A DNA stretch of 64,000 nt from Paramoeba atlantica. Its lineage: Eukaryota; Discosea. The stretch spans positions 992,001 to 1,056,000 of the forward strand of contig CDRNVI010000002.1 in the NCBI GenBank assembly GCA_977017575.1, written 5' to 3'. The notes under the pieces were generated by a model. It had not been told where the DNA came from. It saw only the letters and a list, made by a program, of their open reading frames with translations, and made no database searches. Position 1 is the first letter of the stretch. Every line of letters begins with the position of its first letter. A program made the translations under genes and the position numbers. Positions 9,669-19,775 of this stretch are shown here, in pieces.

Positions 9669-11039
9669 ATGCCGTCTGGTAGGCCGTTGTCTGCGAAACG
9701 AAAGAGTTCAATGACTCATTATGTTTCACAGGGTGGAAGGCCTTCCAATCGTGAGATTGAGCGGCGCGAGGAAGGGTGGAAAGAATTTGTGAGTAATAGC
9801 GGAGAATCTCATATAATGGCTCTTCCGAACATTGTAAGCGAATACATAGAAGAAGCGTCGAACTTGTTCTTCGAAGCCCAGAACTTTCTTTTCATGTCTT
9901 TGGAGGAAAAAATCCGTTCTGTGGCATGTGATGAAGAGTTTGTGGTGAAGATTGGTAGATGGTGTTGTCCAAGCAAAGAAGCAAGAAGACGCCTGGACTC
10001 CTTATTCTATGTTTCGTCGTTGGTTGGATTGCTTGAACATTGTCAACAAATCTTCCAAACGTACCATGAAATTGCTTATCCAGATGATTGGGAGGTTCAA
10101 GGAAAAAACATGATTCTTCGGATTGTCTTTATTGTTTCACATGAGCACAAGGGATCCCCACGGGAAGAACTTATTGTCAACGTGGATGAGACCGGCATTG
10201 CTTACAACAAGCTAGCACAAAGTGGGTTCTGTATGCAGGGTGAAAAACTTTCAAACATCGCAAACTCGGATAAGAGGAACGCTACACTTCTAGCATGTAT
10301 CGCACTATCAGGCTCTCTTCTTTCACCATTTGTAATTTGGAATGGAAAGCAAGGAAGCTCTCACGCATCAGTAAAAGAACATTCCCTATCAGTTCAGTAT
10401 CAAACTTCTAACCACTATACCACTGGAGCTATTCTTAAATACGTGGAAAAAAAATTGTTTCTCTATTATGAACGCCAAGTTGTCTTTTTGACTGAAAGAC
10501 CATTTCCTGTGCTAGTACTCCTCTGGGACTTGTTCGGTGCATACTTCAAATGAGACAAAGTTATCTTTCACTGGCCAGTGCTGTGTGGGGGGGAAGTATC
10601 ACTGGATACGCATCGTATATGTACCCGCTAGATGCACGGGCAAGCTTCAGCCGTGCGACGTCGGATTATTTAATCGACTAAAGTCGAAACTTTTGCATTT
10701 TCGCATTAAGTCGCTTCTTGAGTACTGCCGAAGTCAAACCCTACAAGGAAAAAGCATCGGAAGCAGCTCATCTATTGGCGGCAAAATATGTAAAAAAAGT
10801 TATTGGAATCACTAGACAATGTCTACCTGGTCTTAAAGGATCCTAAACATATTGAGGCCAATGTAAAAGCTTTCCACGACGTAGGTATATCCATTCAAGC
10901 GCTCACATCTCCCGAGAACATTGTTGAATCTATAAAAAGACAAAGCGTACTATTTAGTCTCAATTATACGACGAGCATCGTATCAGACGATGAAGTGCAA
11001 GAAATTGAAGTAGACGAATACGCACTAGACACGAAGTAA
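9669..11039 (+). mobile_element. pogo/Tigger-like (DDE_1) transposase, frameshifted
   Basis: Two overlapping frames (9669-10553, then from about 10537 on) together resemble a DDE_1-family transposase. The first acidic residue sits in LIVNVDETGIAYNKL, the second in LLWDLFGAYFK, and the third in CTGKLQPCDVGLFNRLKSKL, which is the family's hallmark ending. The N-terminus (residues 1-60) is basic and contains GRPSNREIERREEGW, where a DNA-binding domain would lie, but I see no clear HTH. A frameshift separates the second and third catalytic residues at about 10,545, and another break lies near 10,800, after which 10,803-11,039 continues with an acidic tail. No terminal repeats were identified. Decayed copy; superfamily call fairly firm. 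Confidence 0.75.
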
Positions 11040-11289
11040 AAGGCAGATTTGTGGATGTATGCTTTTTCTGAATGTGAATGCTTTTTCTTTCTGGGCATTT
11101 ATACTTTTTCTCGGCGATTTATACTTTCTCATATTGATTCATCCTTTTTCTGCACGATTGATACTTGTTTGATCCATTTATACTTCTAAAATATAATATA
11201 AATAGAAATCACCAATTTCCTTTATATTTTATATTTACTGTATATTTTATTCTGGCAGGGGGAGTAACCCGTTTTATGAGGTAGAGATT
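11040..11289. other. AT-rich spacer with short direct repeats
   Basis: Bases 11,060-11,200 contain five or so imperfect copies of a TTTATACTTTTTC-like unit of roughly 22 bases. No gene. Confidence 0.4.
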
Positions 11290-12010
11290 TAGCGAAACGT
11301 TTCTTTTATGCGTTTTTAGATGTCCTCTCGCAGCATTGCTTTACAAAATTCAACGCGATTGTTACGCTCGGCCTCTGTTAGAAGAAGTGCGTTTTCTTTT
11401 GAGAGGAGTCTATATCCGTGGTAATATAAAAGGAGGGGTCTAATTTTTGTTTTGTGTTCCTCTATACTGGTATCCGGAATAGTATCACTGATTTCTCAGT
11501 TGCATGACTCCGTGACAATGGGTAACTCTATTCGGGGGATGGTTTCTTCAGTGCTCTCCTCGACGTCGGAACTTGAAACTTTTTCTTCCAATATGTTTAA
11601 TAGCTGTCCTTCATATAAAGCAGTGGAATCGGGTTGCTCCGTCTTCTCATTGCTATGGTATTCATCAAATCCGCGAGTAGAATCAGTAAAGTTTTCTATG
11701 GCGTGTTCTTGTTTGGAACTTTCAGACACACCTCGAAGTTCGGTGATTGCTTCGAAAGTCTCCTTATCGCTCCATTCCTCAGTATCACAAGTAGAAGAAC
11801 CAGAGAGATCATCGTCCGGATCCCAATCAAAATCATTTCCTTCACACACAGCAGTTATGTCTGAGGCGTCGAAATCGGAACTCGATGTTTCAGAAAGTGA
11901 GACTGTTTCGCAAGTGAGCACTTCTGCATCGTCTGATTCGCTATCCAAAAGTTTGAACGTGGAATCAATCATAAAAAATCAGAAAAAACAAAGGAGTATA
12001 AAAGGCAGAC
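11290..12010 (-). mobile_element. Possible Tc1/IS630-like transposon fragment with acidic leader
   Basis: On the minus strand, 11,972-11,496 encodes a 158-residue, very acidic Ser/Asp/Glu-rich sequence. After it, in another frame (about 11,430-11,320), the text reads LLTEAERNNRVEFCKAMLRE. This resembles the linker between the HTH and catalytic domains of Tc1/IS630-type transposases, where LT..H...R..FA is usual. No DDE residues follow before 11,290. The opposite strand is also open (11,452-12,015) but codes only a Ser-rich text and is likely a shadow. Low confidence; it could instead be an unrelated acidic host protein. Confidence 0.35.
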
Positions 12011-12564
12011 TATAGTGATATGGCGTAAATGGTCTAATTCGTGAAATTAGAAATATCAAAGCTGTAAATATGAAAGCATAAGTCGAAGAACCCGAAACGA
12101 CGAAACAAATCCGGGTATTTGATTCTCCGACCAAAAAATTAAGCGGTACGGCGGCATGTAGGTAATAAAATTAAAGATCACATTGTAGGAAAAAAGAAAC
12201 ACGAGCTAATAACAATTTTAAGCTAGTCACGACGACGTCATACGTAATCCACAAAAAACAGAAGACGAAAAGCTCTTTTGGCGCTCTCTAAATGTTACTA
12301 TATTCTGGGACGGAGGTGTACCTATACTTTGATAAAATAACGTGACGGGTATGTGGTTTATTATAAATTATATTGTCGCTTTTTTCCGAAATGTGGTGAC
12401 GGATAACTACGGGGGTATAGTACTTGTATTTACAATTAACGTACTTGCAAATTGTGTTCTCACTGTGTTCGGTACTTTTCGATCAATATCACAGGCCAGC
12501 ATTATTAAGTTTTTTAACAAACGCTGAAAACAATTTTTTTCTGCATAGTATCTATTAGTCTTCA
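12011..12564. other. Intergenic interval, nothing recognised
   Basis: No supported gene. A short frame at 12,342-12,527 encodes a hydrophobic peptide without motif support. The sequence before 12,565 contains a weak pyrimidine tract (AATTTTTTTCTG). Confidence 0.35.
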
Positions 12565-13938
12565 ATGGGTCAGGGAGAACGCCGTGCCGCCATTCTGCGT
12601 CGCAGAACTGTCGATGAGCAAATTAAATACTGTATTTTGATTGAAGGGGCTTCGATTTTGCGTAAAGAAATTCAGCACAATCCAGAGTCGCAGAGAATAC
12701 TTCACTGGTCTTCATGTCTTCCTTCTTCCTATCGTGAACGGATGAACGTTTCGCATGCTTTGGGTGATGGGCAAAAGGCCTCGTTCGACGAGCATGAAAC
12801 CGACAAACAAACCATTGCCCCGGAGGACGGAAGTGTATCTGAATCAGATACTACGGAAGCACAAATCAAGGGTAGTTCCGAATTAGCTTTACAGGTGGGA
12901 AATAAAAATGTCAGTATTGAAGTAGAAAATCCAGAATTTGTTACAAATCTTTCAAAGGTGTCCAACAAAACGTTTCCACCAAAGGAAGGGATTGAAACGC
13001 CCGGAGCAGAAATTTTAACTGAGATTTCATATTATGAATCACGAAAAAATATTCCGGAAACCCGAATAGACAGTGATGCCAATCCGAATTGTGATTCACA
13101 TGCTAGGAACAAAGACTCTCCACAGAAAAAAGTGTCCAACCGCACCACAGAGCCTTCGCAGGAACTGTCACCCAGTGAGTCACTATCTCGGTGCACCTCC
13201 GAGGCGGTCCGGTTTATTATTGGGGAAAATTTTTCGAAAGCGGTGGCCCGGGGCCTTACGCACCTACAGAAGGATGTAATGGCGTTCTACTGCGTACTAC
13301 TCGGAATTACTGATAAATTGCCTAAAGCAGGAAAGAATATTTTGCTTTGCATGCTTACTAATTTTTTTTACACTTCCCTTTTCAATCGCTATATTGGACC
13401 ACATAAACGGGAGCAACCTTCTCCCCCGCGGGCCACTGCAGTATCATCGGAACTGCCACGGAAATCGAAGCGCATCAAAGACAAAGCCTTTTTGGTGCAA
13501 AAAGAGGTCGCATCAGATACAAGAACTGAAGGTGTGGAGGCAATTGTAAAACCGCGCAAAGCAAAATCCCAAGAAACAAAATATGATTATCACCTCCGGG
13601 ACGAAGAAACTTTTTCTAGATCCTCTTTGACCAACAGCACTGCAGTTAATTTATCTAACACCCCCTTTCCTACGCATGTCGCCAATCATGATATCACTTC
13701 GCAGCATGAGCTTTCTGATCATGAACCTTCGGGTGGGCTTCTTCAAAAGTATGTTCCTTACTTTTATGAAGCATTCGAGAAGTCCCCCATTCTTCCCCTT
13801 GCTTCAGTGCGGGAATGTGTTGCGTTACGCCTTGGTGCAGACCCCCCTATCTCTGAGTTACGATCAGTCGCGCGGCAGCTGCATGACTTGCAACAAATCG
13901 CGTATTGTGTTAGCGATGACATTATGTATGTAATCTAA
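12565..13938 (+). CDS. Hypothetical protein, possible C-terminal winged helix (457 aa)
   Basis: I do not recognise the family. Residues 1-60 are compact and basic (GERRAAILRRRTVDEQIKYC). Residues 70-210 are polar and probably disordered, rich in S, E, T and N. A more ordered helical region at about 215-285 contains FSKAVARGLTHLQKDVMAF and LLCMLTNFFYTSLFNRYIG. Residues 290-390 are basic and polar again. The last 55 residues (SVRECVALRLGADPPISELR then YCVSDDIMYVI) look like a small helical or winged-helix domain of the kind that closes some DNA-binding proteins. That is inference from pattern only. The gene directly precedes the ArdC-N-repeat array on the same strand. Start is the only ATG near the frame's 5' end. 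Confidence 0.6.
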   Translation: MGQGERRAAILRRRTVDEQIKYCILIEGASILRKEIQHNPESQRILHWSSCLPSSYRERMNVSHALGDGQKASFDEHETDKQTIAPEDGSVSESDTTEAQIKGSSELALQVGNKNVSIEVENPEFVTNLSKVSNKTFPPKEGIETPGAEILTEISYYESRKNIPETRIDSDANPNCDSHARNKDSPQKKVSNRTTEPSQELSPSESLSRCTSEAVRFIIGENFSKAVARGLTHLQKDVMAFYCVLLGITDKLPKAGKNILLCMLTNFFYTSLFNRYIGPHKREQPSPPRATAVSSELPRKSKRIKDKAFLVQKEVASDTRTEGVEAIVKPRKAKSQETKYDYHLRDEETFSRSSLTNSTAVNLSNTPFPTHVANHDITSQHELSDHEPSGGLLQKYVPYFYEAFEKSPILPLASVRECVALRLGADPPISELRSVARQLHDLQQIAYCVSDDIMYVI

Positions 13939-14333
13939 CGAATCAATGGAAATTATCATTGGTGCAATGGACGTGGTACACGCAGCGCAAAACTTCGAGA
14001 AAAGATTTGAGCGGTGTCGTATACTAGAATTAAATCCGGATGCCAATGCTATCTCTAGAACTGCGAATTTTTTTCGGACATAATACGTAGAAGTAGACTC
14101 GTTGAAACCATGATATCTTCATCTATCACCTCTATTTTAGAATCTATTCTTGGAATACATTCTATTCTTCTAGTGTCTCTTCTTCGAATATAAAAATTTA
14201 TTAGGATAGAATTTCTAACCTACCTGTATGTATCTGCATATTTCATAATCTATTAAACATTGCTCGAAAATCTCCTCCCTAGTCGACCCGAATTTACTTT
14301 TTCCCTCACCCCACCCTCCTACCCCGGACAGTG
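13939..14333. other. Intergenic interval before the ArdC-N array
   Basis: No gene. The last 60 bases are C/T-rich (CCCTCACCCCACCCTCCTAC) and end in ACAG just before the ATG, a plausible trans-splice acceptor. Confidence 0.4.
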
Positions 14334-16037
14334 ATGCTCCCCAGTACCCTTCACCGGTGCGCACTCAAAACTTCCCGACACCGTCTTGCCGTCATGGCCT
14401 CTTCCCCCGAGCTCGGCATTACCATCCCCTCCCACGACACCGTTCCACTGCCCACCTCGCCGCTCCCTCCACTTACCCCCACCGGGGTCTTTCCCAAAGG
14501 TCAGTCACTACCCTCTGTAGGAGAGCGTCACACCGAGGCCCTGGGTCCACACCTCCTTCCCTTCACCACGGAACTCACCAAACGCCCCCCGTTGTCCTCT
14601 CCCTCCTCCCCAACGAGTCCCCTTCCCTCAACCACAACCCGTACCACAACCCCCAGTGTCGCCCCCTCTGTCGTAAACACCATCTTAAATCCTGCTGTCG
14701 TAAACACAACCCCCAATCCCCCTGTCCTCAGCACAACACCCCATTCATCGGTACTCACGACAGCATCGAACTCCGCTGTTCCTTCCTCCTCCTCCCCCCT
14801 TTACGACCTCGCGACCGGACTTCCCTTCTCCCCTGTACTACGCGACGCCCTTCACGAGAAATCCAGCGACTTCTCGTCTTCCTCTTCCTCTTCTTCCTCT
14901 TCTCTCTCCTCTCCCTACTGGGTCACCGACACCCACCTCGCGGCCTCCGGTGTCGAGCTTCTCCCCCAGTTCCGAGGCAAAGGGTTCGACACCCGTCGCC
15001 TGGGAAGACACCCCCCCGGTCCACAACACCGGTCCAGCCCCCCCGAGCGTCGGTTCGCGCAGGGCCGCGATCTCGAGCTCACCCCCACGGAGCAAGCCAT
15101 GGTCGACGCCGGGGCGATGCTCTACCACCTCTCCCAAACCCGTGAGGGGGCCACGCTGGAGGGGCTCCGCGGGCGGCTGGTCCCGACCGACGCGCTCACC
15201 GCGGCGCCGTTGCCCGCCCCCACCTCGAATGTGCTACGGGAGGCGGTGGGGGGCTACCCCACCAGTCAGTGGGTCCGGGAGGAGTTCCTGTGTCTCGGGC
15301 TGCGGCCGGCCCCGGAGGCCCGGGCGATTTGTATCACGGTGGAGGAGACGTATGAGGATGAGGATGAGGCGGGGGGTGGTGGGGGGTCTACGGATTACCT
15401 CCACCGCCTGGGGTTCTCGCGTCGTCCCGTGGCGAGTTACTCGGAGACGTATTACAACCTGGCGGATCTCGTGGTGTCGTCTGAGTTGCTGACGAGGCTG
15501 CGGGAGTGTTACCCGAGGAGTGCGAGTACGCGGAAGTGTTACCGGCCAACGGTGGCGGTGCCATTGCTGAAGGTGGCGCTACGACACTCGCTTACCTCTC
15601 CGTTTTGGGTTACCATGAAAGGGGCATTGTATGCCGGGTCACGTGTCGTGGATGACTCCCTGGGGGTACGCCCCACGGCGAGAAGTGATACCGTGCTGCA
15701 CAACACGGAGTGCTGTGCGCAGTCGGAAGATTTTTTGGAACGACTGCAAAGTGGGGTACCTCGAGCGATGTCTGGGTATAACGGAAAGCCGTTCTCCGAG
15801 GAGTCACAGTCGGCGCTGCGGGAGGCCAAGGGGGTCCGAGGGTTCAATAGCGTGTATTGGATGACCCGGAAACAGGCACGGGAGCTGGGGTCGGGGATTC
15901 GCCCTGGTTCCGTGTCGGTGACAGTGCCCATGTCAGGTGGAACTCGGGAATTTTATAACGTGGACCAAACGGAGTCACCCACCCGGATTATGGATCGTTT
16001 GCAGTTTTTGGGTCTCCTGCAGCCAGTGGGCGTATGA
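14334..16037 (+). CDS. ArdC-N-like repeat protein 1, divergent, long Pro/Ser-rich N-terminus (567 aa)
   Basis: The first of five paralogues. The first 140 residues are low-complexity Ser/Thr/Pro sequence behind a basic start (MMLPSTLHRCALKTSRHRLA) that could be a mitochondrial presequence. Four divergent ArdC-N-like repeats follow at about 160-265, 270-385, 390-475 and 480-560. Each shows some of the pattern TG..Y, SP.WVT, a G.R.G turn and a closing YN/FNVDQT. The last is the clearest: FNSVYWMTRKQARELGSGIR and FYNVDQTESP. ArdC-N domains bind single-stranded DNA in plasmid anti-restriction proteins; a kinetoplast DNA role is inferred. A run of Ser codons interrupts repeat 1. The base composition switches from C-rich to G-rich near 15.1-15.25 kb. 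Start: ATG at 14,334 directly after a GTG. Confidence 0.75.
   Translation: MLPSTLHRCALKTSRHRLAVMASSPELGITIPSHDTVPLPTSPLPPLTPTGVFPKGQSLPSVGERHTEALGPHLLPFTTELTKRPPLSSPSSPTSPLPSTTTRTTTPSVAPSVVNTILNPAVVNTTPNPPVLSTTPHSSVLTTASNSAVPSSSSPLYDLATGLPFSPVLRDALHEKSSDFSSSSSSSSSSLSSPYWVTDTHLAASGVELLPQFRGKGFDTRRLGRHPPGPQHRSSPPERRFAQGRDLELTPTEQAMVDAGAMLYHLSQTREGATLEGLRGRLVPTDALTAAPLPAPTSNVLREAVGGYPTSQWVREEFLCLGLRPAPEARAICITVEETYEDEDEAGGGGGSTDYLHRLGFSRRPVASYSETYYNLADLVVSSELLTRLRECYPRSASTRKCYRPTVAVPLLKVALRHSLTSPFWVTMKGALYAGSRVVDDSLGVRPTARSDTVLHNTECCAQSEDFLERLQSGVPRAMSGYNGKPFSEESQSALREAKGVRGFNSVYWMTRKQARELGSGIRPGSVSVTVPMSGGTREFYNVDQTESPTRIMDRLQFLGLLQPVGV
15060..15300. other. C-to-G skew switch 1
   Basis: The + strand is C-rich over roughly 14,440-15,060 and G-rich over roughly 15,120-15,560. 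The switch lies inside the coding region, with codons ending in C giving way to codons ending in G. Confidence 0.7.
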
Positions 16038-16524
16038 ACAACATTCACGCATGGTTTGTGTTTGCGAATGTTTGTTTCTGTTTTTTTCTAAATCATTAAT
16101 TGTGTTGTAGAGTAAAATCACGAAGTAGATCAGAAGTCGGTGTGTAAGTTAATAGGCCTTTTGGTGGTATATTTTTTTACTAAATGCTACTCTGATTTAG
16201 AAATGTTTGATTTTTTATCTAGCCCTTAGTACACTAGAACCCCTTTTCTCTTATCATGCGTTGTAGATGCGATTCACTTTACTATGAGATACTCAGAAAA
16301 GGAACTCTTAAATATGTATCATATTTCGTATTCACATTGACAAACTTTGTATAAATTCGTAACGATAAGAATCGGGCGGCTTTTATCTTTGTGTCACGGT
16401 TTGCACATCATTTTTCTTTTGTTGGTCAACGGCAAAGCTTTTGTATTTTCATATTTTTGTTCAAAGATTAAGCCGAATTTTACAGGAGATATTCTTTTTA
16501 TCTTTCCGTGTTTTTTGCTACCTG
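16038..16524. other. Intergenic interval within the ArdC-N array
   Basis: AT-rich, no gene or repeat seen. Pyrimidine-rich stretches (TTCTTTTTATCTTTCCGTG) lie just before the next ATG. Confidence 0.4.
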
Positions 16525-17922
16525 ATGATTCGACTTTCGTCTAAATGGTTCAAGTCTAGCAAAATCTTTGTCCCGTCTTCCGCTACCGCAACGGGATCCA
16601 AGACCGCTCCCTCCGCCGCTCCTCGTGCTTTAAGTGCTGCCACTGGAAAACCCTATCCCTCCGGCCTGGCCCAAACCCTAAACATTCGCGCATTTCGCTC
16701 CAACCTATGGCTCACGGAAGCCCAAATGGCATTGTGTGGTGTCACGCTACGTGAGGATCAGCGTGGCAAAGGGGTCGTCGTCCCTCGCCGTCCTCGATCC
16801 TACACGCTCTACAACGCCTCACAAACCACTGACTTTGACAAAGTCCGCGCCATGCAGGGAAAGCTTAATGTCACCAACGCCTTGACCGGGAACGCAATCG
16901 CCGCCACGGCCGCCGCAAAGCTCACCGCCTCCCTCGGGGACTTCCCCACCAACCAGTGGGTCACACGACACCAAATCCACGCCCTCTCCTTAAAACTACT
17001 CCCCGGCGCCACCCCTGTAGTCATCACACACATCACTCTAAAAAAACGTCCCCCACGAAAACGACCCTTGGCCATTACACACCCCTCCTCCTCCTCCTCC
17101 TCCCCCTCTTCTCCCCCCACCTCATCCACCAAACGTGCCACAACTCTCACAACGGCTCATCTCTCACCTTCTTCGACTTCTACAGCTTCCCCTACATCTC
17201 GCTCGTCGTCTTCGTCTTCACCCTCCCCTTCCCCCACGACCGCTTCTTCTACTGCTACTGTCACGACTACCACTACCACTACTACGACTCACTACTACAA
17301 CCTGGCTTCTCTCGCCCACCCCTCCACCCTCTCCCTCGCCCACACCCTCTACCCCCGCTCCGCCCTCTCCCGCAGGCCCTACCACCGCGGCGTCGCCTAC
17401 CCCTTACTCCGGGTCGCCCTCGAGCGCGGGTTCCGCTCCCCGTACTGGCTCAGCCGCGAGACCGCCGCACGCCGGCGGGTCGGGCTGCGGGAGGGGGCGA
17501 CCGGGGCCGCGGTGTGCTTCTACCGGAAGCGAAAGCTGGTGCTGTACAACGCCGAGGAGACGACGGCCCCGGGGAGGGTGGTGCCGCGGGGGGGGACGGG
17601 ACGAACGACCCCCCGGGGGGGTCGGTGGGGTCCCGGGGGGTTGACGTTGCTTCCGAGGTCGGCGATTTCGGGGGGGCAGTACCCGGAGCCGACGCGGTCG
17701 GAGTTGTTGGAGGTGGCGCAGCAGAGAGGGTACCGTTCGCCGTTGTGGATGACACGGCGGCAGGCGGCGCATTTGAATGCGGAGGTGCGAAGCGGGGAGG
17801 AGCCGACGGCGGTGCATTTTTATAAAGGGTCGCTGGAGTTGTTTAACGCGGAGCAAACGAAGAATCGGTACTTTTTTGCGAATCGACTGAAAAAATTTAG
17901 ACACGTGCGAAAGAAGGGGTAA
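16525..17922 (+). CDS. ArdC-N-like repeat protein 2 (465 aa)
   Basis: Four ArdC-N-like repeats are visible at about 30-110, 113-270, 271-360 and 375-460. Repeat 1 reads SAATGKPYPSG then FRSNLWLTEAQ then YTLYNASQTTD. Repeat 2 has FPTNQWVTRHQ and is split by a Ser/Thr/Pro-rich insert of about 90 residues before HYYNLASL. Repeats 3 and 4 read GFRSPYWLSRE...LYNAEETT and GYRSPLWMTRRQ...LFNAEQT. The N-terminus (MIRLSSKWFKSSKIFVPSSA) is a good mitochondrial presequence, basic and Ser-rich without acids. Single-strand DNA binding at the kinetoplast is inferred from the domain family. The frame is open upstream to 16,441, but 16,525 is the first ATG that yields this leader. The insert coincides with the C-rich half of a skew switch. 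The protein ends in a basic tail (KKFRHVRKKG). Confidence 0.85.
   Translation: MIRLSSKWFKSSKIFVPSSATATGSKTAPSAAPRALSAATGKPYPSGLAQTLNIRAFRSNLWLTEAQMALCGVTLREDQRGKGVVVPRRPRSYTLYNASQTTDFDKVRAMQGKLNVTNALTGNAIAATAAAKLTASLGDFPTNQWVTRHQIHALSLKLLPGATPVVITHITLKKRPPRKRPLAITHPSSSSSSPSSPPTSSTKRATTLTTAHLSPSSTSTASPTSRSSSSSSPSPSPTTASSTATVTTTTTTTTTHYYNLASLAHPSTLSLAHTLYPRSALSRRPYHRGVAYPLLRVALERGFRSPYWLSRETAARRRVGLREGATGAAVCFYRKRKLVLYNAEETTAPGRVVPRGGTGRTTPRGGRWGPGGLTLLPRSAISGGQYPEPTRSELLEVAQQRGYRSPLWMTRRQAAHLNAEVRSGEEPTAVHFYKGSLELFNAEQTKNRYFFANRLKKFRHVRKKG
17400..17480. other. C-to-G skew switch 2
   Basis: C-rich from about 16,560 to 17,400, then strongly G-rich from about 17,460 to 17,830. The change occurs within about 60 bases, inside repeat 3 of the coding region, without any change in protein family. 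Confidence 0.8.
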
Positions 17923-18644
17923 GGAGATGAATAAATAGAGGAAACGCTAGCTCGTAAAAAAGGTAATCTCTTTTTTTGGGGGGTCATGTCAGGCGTCCTT
18001 TTTGCGGTATCTTGTCTTGAATGTAAGTTTCGGTGCATTATGGTGCATGCAGTGCGTATCATACACTGCAATGTACACTGCAACGGTGTAACTGCAAACT
18101 ATTTGTTATTCACTCGCTAGGAGTAAACCTCTATACTAGAGGGAGGGCGTGGTACTTCACATCCCGTGGCCCACGATTCGCTGGTTTTATAGAGATGAAA
18201 ACGACATGACCCCTTTCGTTATGACGATGTAACACTTTCAAGAGCATTTTTCGATCTTCGACAATGGCATGTACGGCTGTCGCACCGTTCTGGGCATCCA
18301 ACTTATTCAGCTTCAATCACCTCGTACACACACATTGTACATTTTACCATTTACCATGACGATTACATCTCCGATGAAAACAACTTTAATTGTTTCTCAA
18401 TTCGAATTGTATAGATTTAGTGTCTCTACCTAACAAAATTATCTATTTTACAAATTCTGATAATATTTTCACAACGTCCAGCAAACAAAACAAACCACAA
18501 AGAAATCCTTTTTTCCACACTACCACCCATCCACCCCCAGCCATGCTCCGTTCGGCCGTCCCCACACGGTGAACCTGACCCCACAACACCCAAAAACACC
18601 CACCCCAACCCAAAAACACCCCTTTCCCCCCTTTTCTCCTCTCC
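17923..18644. other. Intergenic interval, minus-strand coding-like patch
   Basis: No host gene supported. A 61-codon minus-strand frame at 18,316-18,131 reads like protein (AQNGATAVHAIVEDRKMLLK) and may be a transposon crumb. The final 100 bases are almost free of G (CACCCCAACCCAAAAACACC) and form the C-rich leader of the next gene. Confidence 0.4.
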
Positions 18645-19775
18645 ATGTTCCGTCTCTTCCTCCCCTCCCGCACGCCCTTCTCCCCCCGCTCTCTCGCCTA
18701 CAGCGCCGCCACCGGTGCCCCCTACCCCGCCGCCACCGCCGCCGAGCTCGCGGCCAAGGGCTACCGCTCCAACCTGTGGCTTACCCGAACCCACGCCGCG
18801 TTGGCTGGGGTTGCGCTCCTCACCGAGGAGATCCCCAACGGCCACCCCCTCCCCCTCTCCCGGGGACTCGTCACGTTATACAATGCCGACCAAACCACCG
18901 ACCCGGGTCGTATTAACGCGTTAAAGGGCCAGCTGTTCCCGACACACGCCCTCACGGGGCTACGACTCGGTCCACAGGCCTCGGCGGCCATTGCCGCCTC
19001 CGCGCGTGTGATCAGCGGGGACGCACGCACCTGTAATGAGTGGGTCACGGCACGAGAGTGTGAGATACTCGGGTGGGGACGACGCGGGGGTTCGAAGGAG
19101 AGGGCGGGGAAAGGGGTCTCGGTGGAGGTGGTGGTGGAGCAAACATCGACGGACCCGGACGGGCTGCCGAACGTCACCGAGGTGAGGAAGGTGGTGGAAT
19201 ATGTGAATTTGACGGAGCTGGAGAGCCCGTGGAGGGTGCGGACGGCGAGGGAGATGTACCCGATGGCGGTGTCCACGGGGCATAAGTACTCGATTGAGCC
19301 CGCGCTGGTGTTGTTGAAGGCGGCGGTCAGGTATGGGTACTCCTCGTGTTACTGGCTCACGTCGGAGGGGTGTAAAGACCTTGGGATTCAGGTGCGTACT
19401 CCCGAACAAGGGGTTCACCTGCTCCTTCCTCGGCGGAACTCCGAGGTGGTGTTGTATAATGCGGACAATACGTTGGGGAGAGCCAACATCGTAAAGGCGG
19501 CGTACCGCTCCCGGTTAAAACCACGCTCCGCCAAAACAGGCTTGCTGTTTCCCCCGGAAACCCGATCCCAGTTAGAGAAACACCGGGAAGAGCGTGGGTT
19601 TGGCAGTCCATACTGGTTAACTTACCCCCAAGCTTTCGTGATCGGGGTGAAAATACTCTCTAACGAACGCCCGAAGACAATTATGATGTCTGGTAAAGTG
19701 ACTAACTTGTTTAACGCGGATCAAACGGATAATCCCCGAAAAGTTTGCCTCTATGCCGAGGATGGAAGGTGGTGA
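18645..19775 (+). CDS. ArdC-N-like repeat protein 3 (376 aa)
   Basis: Four ArdC-N-like repeats fill the protein at about 22-100, 101-205, 206-295 and 296-373. Repeat 1: AATGAPYPAATAAELAAKGY, NLWLTR, LYNADQTTDPGR. Repeat 2 is the weakest: THALTG, CNEWVTARE, VEYVNLTEL. Repeat 3: STGHKYS, YSSCYWLTSEG, VLYNADNT. Repeat 4: GFGSPYWLTYPQAFVIGVKI, LFNADQTDNPRK. This matches the bacterial ArdC-N pattern in which a TG.PY motif, a W-hT-x-x-Q-A motif and a closing FN..Q follow one another. The leader MFRLFLPSRTPFSPRSLAYS is a typical mitochondrial presequence. Predicted role: single-stranded DNA binding in mitochondrial (kinetoplast) DNA maintenance, inferred. It lies about 720 bases after paralogue 2 and 450 before paralogue 4. 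Confidence 0.85.
   Translation: MFRLFLPSRTPFSPRSLAYSAATGAPYPAATAAELAAKGYRSNLWLTRTHAALAGVALLTEEIPNGHPLPLSRGLVTLYNADQTTDPGRINALKGQLFPTHALTGLRLGPQASAAIAASARVISGDARTCNEWVTARECEILGWGRRGGSKERAGKGVSVEVVVEQTSTDPDGLPNVTEVRKVVEYVNLTELESPWRVRTAREMYPMAVSTGHKYSIEPALVLLKAAVRYGYSSCYWLTSEGCKDLGIQVRTPEQGVHLLLPRRNSEVVLYNADNTLGRANIVKAAYRSRLKPRSAKTGLLFPPETRSQLEKHREERGFGSPYWLTYPQAFVIGVKILSNERPKTIMMSGKVTNLFNADQTDNPRKVCLYAEDGRW
18980..19050. other. C-to-G skew switch 3
   Basis: C-rich from about 18,490 (already in the non-coding leader) to 18,990, then G-rich from about 19,010 to 19,340. Confidence 0.75.

Noticed and set aside
11452-12015. Ser-rich + strand frame of 187 codons
   Set aside because: It is the complement of a more protein-like acidic minus-strand frame and has no recognisable motif.
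16956-17825. Alternative + strand 289-codon frame inside ArdC-N gene 2
   Set aside because: Low-complexity His/Thr/Pro then Gly/Ala text; the true frame carries the ArdC-N motifs on both sides.
18131-18316. Minus-strand 61-codon protein-like frame
   Set aside because: Composition looks coding, but it is too short, isolated and unrecognisable to call; noted only under the intergenic entry.
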